Assembly: GCA_964036275.1 (NCBI GenBank)
Contig: OZ038435.1
Span: forward strand, 6,867,687 to 6,931,686
Source: Litoditis marina
Taxonomy: Eukaryota; Nematoda; Chromadorea; Rhabditida; Rhabditidae
Direction: 5' to 3'
DNA: 64,000 bases
Below the pieces are notes generated by a model. That model worked only from the letters and a program-made list of their open reading frames with translations. It searched no databases and was not told the DNA's origin. The translations under genes and the position numbers were made by a program. Below are positions 1 through 11,500 of the stretch, in pieces (position 1 is the stretch's first letter; every line of letters starts with the position of its first letter).

Positions 1-1446
1 TTATAGCGTCAGTTGGCCAGATAAAACTACCTATCCTCGTTACACTAATTCAAGGCTAATTGAAGCTATAGTGGTCGTCCGCTCGAATGATCCCCTACAC
101 AGCTGAAAACATATTCAAATGCCAAAAACCAAAACATTTTCTACTTGAAGAGGACTACAACCGGTCCATGTTTTTGAGTTTTGATTTGTTTTTTGCAGCT
201 CTCTGAGAAATATAACTCGTTGATACTAGGTGAAACTGGTGGACATGATAATGTAGCTCCATCTTGCTGTACTTGTAATTTGATCCCCTGCGTGTTTGAC
301 GTACTGTAACATCTCTACTGTCTCAATATAATCACATTCTCCAAATACATCTTTCATTTTTGTTCGAAAACTGTTGCAATATAGAACACCGCACTGTTTC
401 AAACCAAACGTGAGTGAATTTGCGATTCGCGCAATATCCGGTACTTTCACTTGTAAGTTGTCCTCTAAAAATGGAAACTGGAAAAATCTCTGGTTCCGTT
501 TGGAAGTTATACTCCTGTATCTCTCTCGTTATTTGGTTTGCTATTTCCAGAAAAGCATGTTGTCCTACCCCGCTGTGCTTGTATAGTTCACACCTTTCCT
601 ACTGAGACTTCTAGAGTAACATTACGAATTTTCCGGAGGCTGTTGTGAGCCTGCAAAGTCAGTTCATCAATAACTCTCTCGTACATTTCTCCTACCTGAG
701 GACAAGAACGGGGTGCAGAAATCCTATACCTTTCCGATCACAAGAACGTGAGGAAGACGACTTAGAAGTTTCAAAATCATACTGTAGGAGTCTCAGTGAG
801 AATGGAAAAGACTATATATTTCGTTACCGTTGCCATTCAAAATTTGTTAATTAGGATAACTGTTATTTAGAAAGGCCATGTCTCATTCAAAACTGAATAA
901 GTGGTATATCTTACCAGAGGAACCGTTTACGGAAGCTTCCGTGTTTTTAAATGTTTTATGTTTTATCACGTTCAAAGACGACCTTGAAATTTCAACGGAA
1001 AGCTACTAAATCAACTTGGGAAACGTGAGAACTATACTAGCTCGTACGTAGACAGACTATCTATTCGTTACCTAGGCTTATAACTGAACGTATCAGTTGA
1101 TAACCATTATTCGTAGTGTAGTGCATTGTGTTACATGTCTTGCTCAGTTCCTGATTGTACTTTCGTGACTACTACTATGTATACATCGTGTTACTGTACT
1201 CGTTACTGCATTGTGTTCGTATTTCATTCGGTTACTGTATTCTCCATTGCCGTGTCTCAACTTCAGTTTTCTTCTTACTTTTTTTGCGTAATAAATCATC
1301 ATCAGCTAGATTGATACTCGTACTCACCTTTACATACTGCCTGAATGGGGTCTCTGGGGTCGAGTCAGCGTGTAAATATTTTTCCACACTGCAGCATAAC
1401 ATGGGCTAAGTAATTGGCTATCTAGACCTTCTCGTATGATCTACTA
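1..1446. other. intergenic DNA left of the BEL element
   Basis: No coding region is supported here. Short open frames show no recognisable family, splice structure or good start context. The only structure I see is the palindromic repeat at 582-815. The rest is AT-rich unique-looking sequence. Confidence 0.6.
582..815. repeat. MITE family F, copy 1
   Basis: Starts TATAGTTCACACC and ends in a complementary tract before ACTATA. The left CCTACTGAGACT and the right AGTCTCAGT are inverted copies. A second copy with the same ends lies at 33652-33876. The TATAGT/ACTATA ends are shared with families E and T, suggesting one non-autonomous DNA transposon group inserting at TA. Confidence 0.7.
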
Positions 1447-1576
1447 TACTAGAAGTAAATGGAATAGTCACGTAAAGTTCGTATTCTTATGAGGAATTGT
1501 GCACTTTGTCATGACACGTTTCTAAGTTCTGCTGTGTTTAACATGTTTCACGTGACTGTGCAATTGACTTCTAGTA
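1447..1576 (+). repeat. MITE family A, copy 1 (about 130 bp)
   Basis: Begins TACTAGAAG and ends CTTCTAGTA, with inner inverted CACGT blocks. The core ACACAGCAGAAC (or its complement) recurs at least seven more times in the window. It lies 22 bp from the BEL 5' LTR. Confidence 0.8.
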
Positions 1577-1598
1577 TACGGCATTTCGGGTCACCCAG

Positions 1599-2241
1599 TG
1601 TCGCGAGCGACTGACAATTGATAATTGAAACTTGAGTATCGTAAATTGCGTAAGCAAGTTTACTTGGCGCAATTAAGTTAGCGCGCATGCGGTGCGCGTG
1701 CCAAGAATTGATGTCACCAGCAATTGAACCACTTTACTTTTAAGTTTTTGGGATTACCGGTTGAATCGTTCCTTTTTGCAGAAAAGGCGTTTTTTGACTA
1801 GTTTTCCAGTTGATTGTTTCTATCAAATTAAATAAGTTGATTCTACCTAATTAAGATTAAAACACACAACTCCCTTCTAGTCAGTATAGTTAATTGTTAA
1901 CCTTGTTTATGTATCATGGTAATTCTTGTACTTGTTGTTTAGTTAGAATACAATGAACCCATGCTGTTAAACAATTGTTCTGTTCTATATTTCTCGCAAA
2001 CTTGGTATCATTCTCGGAATCCTCGGCCCACCTTATGATATGAACAACTCGGGTGTCTAACATATCTAAGGTCAATCTGCTCGCGCGCAGTCCTTCGTCA
2101 TTGTCACTTACCACTGAACCACCGCATATTGCTTTGTAGTATCCCGCACAAAAGTGGGATACTTGTTTAAAATACTCTATACCTTTTCCCTTTCTATTTT
2201 GTTATCAAAGTCATTTTATAAGACGGGACCGCGCCGCGAAA
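1599..2241 (+). repeat. BEL element 5' LTR
   Basis: 643 bp beginning TGTCGCGAGCG and ending CCGCGAAA, matched at 13714-14356. The end is set by the primer site that begins with TGG at 2242. It does not end in the usual CA. A GTATCCCGCACAAAAGTGGGATAC hairpin near the 3' part could belong to the R/U5 region; that assignment is inference. Confidence 0.93.
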
Positions 2242-2253
2242 TGGTGCATCGGC
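2242..2253 (+). other. primer-binding site, tRNA-Gly(GCC)
   Basis: TGGTGCATCGGC lies directly after the 5' LTR and is the reverse complement of GCCGATGCACCA, the 3' end plus CCA of metazoan tRNA-Gly(GCC). It would prime minus-strand DNA synthesis. Confidence 0.8.
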
Positions 2254-2513
2254 AAATTAATTTAATTCCATTTAATACGTTGTATAATTCTGTTTACTAT
2301 AACCCAAGTGAGTTGAGTTGATTCCTGGAATGATACAATCACATTTGAACAGAGTTGCCTTGAACGTGATGTATAGAAATTGATCAATTGAACGCAGACA
2401 TTGGTAGATTCGAATTTAAACATAGGAAATTTATGCTTTTCTTGCAATCTCTCTGTTGCCAATTGATGCCATTGGTAATTGCTTTTTTTTAAGTCAGTCG
2501 TCATATAAACAAG

Positions 2514-5500
2514 ATGTCGGGCTCGAATTCCAAGAGTGCCAGCAAAGATTCGAAGCCATCTAGCTCCGGAGCAATCGAAGGATCTAGAAGTCGAGTTCAC
2601 AAGGATTCGAGGAGAGATAAACAGGCAAGCTGATCTGGATTACAGGAATGATGAAATTGATAGCAAATATTGGATTATAGGATATTGAAATTGATGTAAT
2701 TAATCAAATGGTGTTCTAGAATACTTGACTTCTGTTTATAAAGTAAGTGAGCACGGGCAGTTTCAATTTATTTATATCTCTTGTGGAAACAAATTAATTG
2801 AAAATTAATCAGCGGAATAGGCAGTCTTATTTGATTCAGGCATTACAGTCGTTCTTATTTTAGCACGATCCGTCGATATCAATCTTGGATTCCATCTCCA
2901 ATTTCAACTGGGAGACACCGCTCTTCGACCTCGAGCGAACTACAGATCCGCTCTGCCTTGACTTCGAGCGGATCAATGCCACTCGAAAGGCATATCAGGT
3001 GAGAATTGAGTATGCTGTAAATAAGAATTTGATTAATAGCTATAATAGAAATTGATTACAAGCTATAATTGAAAGCGATTTAGATAATTAAAAAGGAGAG
3101 TATGACGTCATCAGTTTATTTAATCCAAAGGAAAAGCTACTTAATTGTTCAACATAGAAAGGTGATCAATTTATCGATAGGCAATTATTAATGTGTTCTG
3201 CCGGGTCGATGTCATTATGTATGCGAAATTGACAGTACGGGGTAACCCATGCCCAAATTTCTATTAATACGGGGTAACCTATGCCCAAATTTTTATTTGA
3301 TAGCAAAACCACTTTTATGCTTCGATCGTTTGGACACCAATTAAACTAGTTATTGTAGTACAATCTATTGTTAGGCATGATCTTCCTAACTACTCGAACG
3401 TGAAATAATTAGGGCGAGGTGACTAGGGAATTAATGAAGTCGGTAGTGGATATTTTGAAATGTTTTAATTGAATAGGTGAGGAATAGCACTCTATATTTA
3501 ACCGGATCTATGATATTTAACCAGTTGTCTACCGCTTCAGGAGAAGGGAAGGTCAGATGAGGTGAAGAAAAGAAGACTCGATCGCGAAGAGTGCGAAGAA
3601 GAATTTCCTAGGAGGAAGACTAGACCGAGCACTGGAGAACAGATGAATTCTGCCGCTTCATTGGAGGAGAAGGACGACGTCCTGGTCACATTCTGCCAAG
3701 GACCAAAGGTTGGATATACTATTTCTTTTGGCAAATAGTAGAGCTCATTTTGCGTGTTAGTATTTGCCGGCCTTTTGTGTGATGCATATAGTGTTTATAA
3801 CACCAATGGCTGCTGCTTACTGCAAGGTGGCAGATTGTGTAGTGGCAGCGGTTGGTTTGTATTCATTGTTGTAGCCACATAACCGGCTGGCAAACTATTA
3901 TAGCGTAAAGTGAGGAGTACTATATACTATGTTGATGTACTTGAGTGCGTGCTTCGTTCTTCAACATTTGAGCTGTGAGGATTATTTAAGCAAGTCTAAG
4001 TTGACACGACTGGTGATGGGGTCATCGATGCTCGAAGTTCGTGGTAGTTGATCCCGTAACCAAGCTGTCAGTAGTTGCTGAGTTGACATTTGAATTGACA
4101 TTTGAATTAATTGACATCAGTGGTAACTGGTGCAGTCTAGATGTACTTATCAATAGGATTTAAATTGAAGACGAGTTGACCACACAGCAACACAATTGGA
4201 ATACATCGAAGTCTGGGAAATTAATCAGTCTATGTACACAGCATAATGTTTGAACATCTCTTACATCGAAGTCTGGGAAATTAATCAGTCTATGTACACA
4301 GCATAATGTTTGAACATCTCTTACATCGAAGTCTGGGAAATTAATCAGGGTGGACAGCATACTATTGGAACATATTTTAACGTTCTTTTAACATGTTCAA
4401 CACGAGGGTGGAGACGAGTTGACATCATTTCTCAGAAGGAAGTCGCGAAGGAAATTAATATATTGTATTTAATAATTGTGATTTAGTATTTAATTGTTTG
4501 TCTTTGGGAATATATTATTGGAATGAAGTCGTGCATGTTCACTGAAAGATCAGCACGCTATTAGTGGATATTTGTGAGCTTCGGAGTTGATCGGACGTAC
4601 CACGAGGAATACTTGGGAAATCCACAAGACAACAGTCTTACCTTTAATTTGTCGTACCATTGTTTTTTTTTCTGTCAGCACTAGTAGCCTGCTGTCAACC
4701 CTTATATGTCCACTCCTACGTGTCCTACGTTCGGATGGGATAGAACCATTTTGGTTCATTCGTGTGAAGTAATTGGGGGATACTTTACAAGCTACAACGA
4801 CACGGAAGATAATTATATTGTCAATCTGCCCTTGACGCCAGCTTAGACGAGTGGGATATTTCCGTCACGAATTCGATAGGAAGCTGTACGGGGCGTACTT
4901 CGGATTCTAGTCTATCCACTAATTTGAATGGAATGTTACTGACGAGTGCATCCGCGATATTTTACTACGACAGATATTATGTGTTCATTGATTGTTTGCT
5001 CAATGTAAGAGTTATTGGGGAATGTGATTCATGAATATAGCAGTCATATACCGAGAGTTCATTAACGTTGTATTTTTAGTTGATACTATTTTCGTGATGC
5101 AAACGAATATTACAAAAAGAGAATCTGACAATTGAAGTTTAGGTTATATCGATAATATACTTATGACTTTCTATTGCTCCATTGATTGCCCTCGTTTAAC
5201 TTGAAGTAGAATTATTTGACCCCTTCACAACGATTTCTATTTGATGGAATTCGAACGGAAATTCGGGACGCGAGCGGTCGCGTCGCGATCGGAGACCGCG
5301 CAGCGCGCGAGCGGTCGCGTCGCGGTCACAGTCGGTGCGGGACCCAATTGAGCTACAGTAATCAGAAGTAGTCCTTTAATTGATTCAAAGTTGAAGCAAA
5401 TCCTAAAATAGTTTTTCATTCATTACCTATCCTGTTCAACGGAACAGTCGACATCGTCAGTATTCATCTTCATCATCGCATACATTCATAAATTTAATCG

Positions 5501-8500
5501 ATCGTTTGGTTACAATCATGGAAAGCTTCGGGGCTTTCAAATCGTCGGTGTCTCGAGCCGTCAATAAGTTGAACGTATTAATTGAGGAAGCACAGCAGCT
5601 ACTTGATATGGTAAGAAGTCAAGACACAGATAAGGTAAATAAAATTGAGAAGGACAAAATGATAAATAAAATTGAAAAACATTTGAGTCTGATGGGAGAA
5701 CAGCAAGAGGACCTAGAAAACCGTTACAGCAATGCATACAACCATCTAGATGAATTTGATGACACAATTAATGAGGAACAAGGAACTAGCCCGAGGGATA
5801 TAGCAACTGATAACTTCACACAACATTGTGAAAAGGTAGGGGTGCGAGAAACATTTAACAAGTGCATAGGGATTCTACGATCGCTCGAACACGAGAAAGG
5901 GGAGTTAGTTGACAAGGATGGTACTCAGGTGACTGATGCACAGCATCCACCACGACAGAGGCGTTTCTCCCTTCCCAGTGAGATGGTAACGGCAAGTTCT
6001 CGTGACGTACCTACTACTCATCACTCAAGGAGGATTTACGACGTTAGTATGTTCGATTCGAAGTCTCGTTCGGATAACGAGAGTTCACAATCAAAATTTG
6101 ACGCCAATGCACAACATAGTTGCGATCATGAAAACAGCGCAGTCTCGAGTGAGGACGAAGTACAGGACAGACAAAGGTACATGACATTCCAAGAAAGGAA
6201 AGCCAGAGGGATGAAAATGCACTCTGTCCATCCAGTGGAAGCGCGAGAATTCAGATCACACAGTGACTTCTCTCCGCCTCGTAGATTTGATTCCCATGCA
6301 TCTCGCAGATTCTATTCCAGTCCTTCACGAAGATTTGAGACTTCTCCGCCTCGTAGATTTGATTCGCATGCATCTCGCAGATTCTACTCCAGTCCTTCAC
6401 GAAGAGTTGAGACATCTCCGCCTCGTAGATTTGATTCTCATGCATCGCGAAGATTCTACTCCAGTCCTTCACGAAGATTTGAGACATCTCCGCCTCGTAG
6501 ATTTGAGTCACATGCATCTTGCAGATTCGATTCCAGCACTTCACGTAGACTTGATAGACCCTCTTCTGAAGAAGGTAGGGTACAAGGGAAGGTATGGGAT
6601 CGAGCACAACATGGTAGTCGGGAATATAATTCTTCAAGAAGCAACGACAGATTCCACATGAGGCATTCACGTATCAGGAGAGCAACTTCACCAAGAATTA
6701 AGTCAATTAACGTCCAGGTACCAAAAATTACCTTGGAGCCTTTCCATGGAGAGACGAGTAAATTTGCAGGGTTTTGGGGTTTATTCACAGCAGCCATCCA
6801 TGAGAACGAGGATTTGAATGATCTTGATCGTATGTTACATTTGAAGTCGTTAGTGAAAGGCGAGGCAGCCGAGATCATTGATGCGATATTACCGACAGCA
6901 TACAACTATAGTTTAGCCTGCAGACTACTGGGGGAAAGATATGACAAACCTGATGAGTTGAAAAAACTTCTATATCGCAAATTGAAAAACTTGCCACGAG
7001 CCTCTCAAACAATTGAGTCAATGAGAAGTACGCATATACAAATTCGTACAATTTACTATCAAATGAAAAGATCTGAAGATTGCGAATATTCGACATCCAC
7101 TCAAGAAATGATAAAAGAAAAGTTTCCAGAAAATATCATGAGGCTTGTAGGTCGTAGGGAGTACCAGGATAGTGATGTATGGACCACAGCGATACTATTG
7201 GATAAAATTGATTCAGTTATAACGGAAGAAGAATCGTTGGCTAATTACACGCAAAATCAACCTAAGATCGTCTCCACACTAGCAGTGAACACACATAAGG
7301 AACATAATCAAATGAGAACTGCAATTGAAAACAAAGATGTGAGATGTACTCACAAATGTCTGTTCTGCAATTACCAACACATGGAGAAACATTGTCGAAA
7401 GGCATTGTCGGTCCAGGAAAAACGTTACATGGTTCTTGTCAGTCGTCGATGTTTCAAATGTCTCGAGGAAGGACATTACGCAGAGGATTGTCGGAAGAAG
7501 AATTGTGAACTGTGCAAACAACCTCACAATGTCGCTCTTTGTTACTCGGGACAAGGGAATATCGTAACCAGAGACTACAATTCTCCAGGTAACCATGGAA
7601 GATTTGATCAGCGAGGTAACCAGGGTAGATTTGATCAGCGAGGTAACCAAGGTAGATTTGATCAGCGAGGTAACCAAGGTAGATTTGATCAGCGAGGTAA
7701 CCAAGGTAGATTTGATCAGCGAGGTAACCAAGGTAGATTTGAGCAGCGAGGTAACCAAGGTAGATTTGAACCTCAAGGGAATCACCAAAGTACACCATTT
7801 CAATCAACATTCGTGCCGCATGGACAGCAGTACAATGGATTCAACAACACGAGCCAGAACAGTCAGAGATTTGAGTCACGTAACAGAGCGCCTAGACCGG
7901 ACAACAGTATGCGTACCAACGGAAGCCACCAATTCTCTCCGTCTCCTTTTCGGCTGGCCGAAACAACCAAATTAATAGATAAACCAACAATGCCTGCCGA
8001 CCATTCACCCAAGTTAATTCAAACCAATTCATCCTTAAGTAGTCCTCCACTTGAACAGATAGTTGAAAGTAAGACAAGATTGATGACAGTAGCCACTCAC
8101 GTGAGAAATCCAACTTCGGGTGAGATTAGACAAGTCTCCATCCTACTTGACTCAGGATCCCAGGAATCATTTATCAAAGAGGGGCTAGCTGAACAATTGA
8201 AATTTGGAACGACAGATAACAGGTTATTAACTGTAGTGGGAATCGGAGGACATAGAGAGACTGTTTCTTCCAGCAGAGTGATAATTGAGTTGTTGACAGC
8301 AGATGGCGAATGGCAGGGATATGACTGCAACACCAAGTCAGTATTGACAAATTCAATTGAAGTTCCTGCGATCACTCAGTTAGATAGAGATGTCATATCA
8401 CTACGCTTCGGTGAACAATTGAGTAATATGACAAATACCGTTTGTCCAGACATTCTCATAGGAATTGACCACTATTGGAAGATATTAGGTAGTAATTCTT

Positions 8501-11500
8501 CATCTTGCGTGTTACCTTCCGGATTGAATGTCACATCTACATTGTTTGGCCCCGTAGTGTCCGGCGTCTCAAACACGACGACAGAAATGAACACGAGGGA
8601 TAATTTGACTTATGTGAACCATGTTGTAACAACCGAGACTGACTACAACGACTACTGGAAACTGGAAAACCTGGGAATAGAAGATGATCCCAGTCCACAT
8701 GCAGATGAAATCACAAATGAAAAAGTTAAAGCAGAATTCAAGAACACAGTTGAAATTAAAGAAGGTTATTCGTACGTAAGATTTCCATACAAGAAGAATC
8801 ATCCACCAGTTGCAAATAACTTTGGATTAGCCTTTAAAAGGTTACAGAGCATGCATACTCAACTGCAAGGTAAGCCCGATCTACTGGAAAAATACGACGC
8901 AATATTCAAAGAACAACTTGAAGCGGGTATAATTGAAACATGTCCTAACATTCCTACAGGAGAGGTAGTGTATTACATACCGCATCAGGTCGTGGTAAAA
9001 CCTGACAGTACAACCACTAAGTTAAGAATAGTACTTGATGCTTCAGCACACATGAAAAATGAAGTATCCCTGAATGATGTTCTGCACCAAGGACCTACGA
9101 TTCTACCTGACATTACAGGTATTATTCTGCGAGCTAGATGTCATAGGTTCCTCGTTTTATCTGATTTAGAAAAAGCCTTTCATAAAGTGAGATTGAACGA
9201 GAAGGATCGAGATGCGACTCGTATCATTTGGCTGAAAGATATTACCAAAGGAGCCACAAGTGATAATTTGATTGAATTTAGATATACAAGGGTTCCTTTC
9301 GGAGTATGCTCTTCACCATACCTCCTAGCTATGACAATAATCTACAATCTCGAATTAATGACACAGGTAAACGGGAATAGGATATCTAGGAATTTATACG
9401 TGGATAATCTGGCAATAGGAGTTGAAAAAGAAGAAGAAGTTCTAGAAGTATACACAGCCACCAAGGAAGCGTTCAATGAGATGAAAATGAATTTGAGAGA
9501 ATTCGCATCGAACTCTTTAGCCAGCATTGACAAGATACCTGAGATAGACAGGGCCAAAAATACAATTGAAAGTAAAATACTGGGATTAGCATGGAATACA
9601 GAAAAGGATACAATTGACATGAAGTTGAAGTTGAAGGATGACAACAAGTTAACGAAACGATTATTATTGAGTATCGCTCAAGGCACATTTGACCCAGTTG
9701 GTTTCCTTTCTCCAATAACTATTCGCCTGAAAATATTTCTAAGTGAACTGTGGAAACAAGGAACGGGATGGGATGATGAACTTGATGTGAGCACAGCAAA
9801 TAAATGGAACAATTTAGTCGAGGAAATAAGTAACACAGCTACGTCCCTTCCTAGATGTTGTACCACTCAACCTGATGGAGCGTCCTATTCGTTAATAGTG
9901 TTCTCTGATGCTTCCAAACTAGCGTACGGTGCATGTGCTTATTTATTGACTCATTACACGGATGGAACATTACCATCTTGTCATTTGATAATGTCCAAAG
10001 CTCGAGTGGTCCCAAAAACTACGACGTCGGTACCGAAACTTGAATTGATGGCGTGTTTAGTAGGAGCTCGATTGACCCGGTTTCTTCTAGACCAGTTAGA
10101 TTTGAAAATTGAACAGGTGCACATGTTTACGGACTCGCTCCCTGCTTTGGGATGGATCAACACGAGGAAAAATCTGAAAACATTTGTACACAACCGAGTT
10201 AAGGAAATTAATGATATCAGGAAGGAATTTGAGGAAAAGGGCATCGTATCTACATGTCGTTACATTCGGACATCTGAGAACCCATCTGACTGCATTACTC
10301 GAGGTTTGACCCAGGAAGAATTGAAGGACCATATCTGGTGGAACGGTCCTAGTTGGATAATTGAACATAGTGAATCTTGGCCAGAGCAAGAGTATGTGTT
10401 TACTATGAAATATGACGAAAAAGCCGAGAAATGGGTGACTGAGGAAGTAAAAAGTAACCAACAACCTCCGGAAAAATTAACTAGCAACATGACGAAAGTT
10501 GAAATTAACACAACATCATCCATTCCATTCAGAAGAACAAACGATTGTGACCAACTGTCCAAAGTAACAAGATGGGTACTCCTATTTCTTAAGAAAAAAG
10601 TTTATGACAAGCTATCGGGAGAAACGCAGAGGAAATTGACTGAACATATACCTGAATTGAATATTATGGGAACCGGAATAATAGATGAGTTGAGAGCGGC
10701 GGAAACAATGATAATCAGAGAACATCAAAGAGAATGCAAGGAAATTCTGAAAAAAGAAATTGGCAACAAATTTGATATAATTAAAGATGAAGTAGGCTTA
10801 TTGAGATTCCGGGGACGTATGGGGAACTCCGAGTTGATCATGGATGAACTGACTCCTGTGATACTGTCCAAATGTCACCCTCTCACTACGATGATCGTAC
10901 GGAAGTATCATATAGATAACTTCCATGCAGGTAAAGATTTGACCTGTAGCAAATTGAGAAAACGTTACTGGATTTCTTCATCTAAGTCGCTAGTCAAACA
11001 ATTACTGAATAGTTGTATAACATGCAAAAAAGCCAATGCCAGGCCATTTAAGTACCCGCCGCTTCCACAGTTACCTCCGGAAAGGGTGGTTAAATCGCGA
11101 CCTTTTCAACACACTGCAATTGACTACGCCGGCCCATTTAACGTGAAAAGTAAGACTTCCGATGGAGATTTGAGCCAAAAGGTTTGGATACATTTATTCA
11201 CATGTTTGACTACAAGGGCAATCCACCTAGAGCTTGTATCAGATAACACTACAATTGAGTTTATCGCTTCAATGAGAAGATTCTTTGCAAGGAGAGGAGT
11301 TCCATCATCACTACTATCTGACAACGCATCATCTTTTGTACTCGGGGAGAAAGTTATAAATGAAGGTTACGAAATTGAACTACTTCCAAGTAAAATTGAA
11401 CAATTCCTAGTTAAGAAACGAATTGATTGGAAGTTTATCACACCATTAGCACCTTGGAAAGGGGGCATATATGAACGTCTTGTAGCATCAGTTAAACAGA

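Larger units (their letters stand above)
3709..5517 (+). other. BEL internal leader between accessory exon C and Gag-Pol
   Basis: About 1.8 kb without a convincing gene. It holds a 60-bp tandem repeat (4203-4349) and a GC-rich block (5255-5345). The Gag-Pol frame is open upstream to about 5407, and an AG at 5459-5460 (GTCAG|TATTC) is in phase with exon C. A spliced N-terminally extended Gag-Pol is therefore possible. Confidence 0.5.

Noticed and set aside
1914..2114. 66-codon minus-strand gene duplicated at 14029-14229
   Set aside because: It lies wholly within the two LTRs, so the duplication is explained by the LTRs. No family is recognised.
4202..4350. CRISPR-like array
   Set aside because: The units are contiguous 60-bp tandem copies without variable spacers, in a eukaryotic retroelement.
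6251..6905. Proteins antiparallel or out of frame within the Gag repeats
   Set aside because: Tandem repeats of a unit divisible by three stay open in several frames. Only the long Gag-Pol frame has domain support.
7279..7975. Repetitive KSTLVTSLI-type or LISEVTKVD-type frames
   Set aside because: These are shadows of the 27-bp coding repeat in Gag-Pol.
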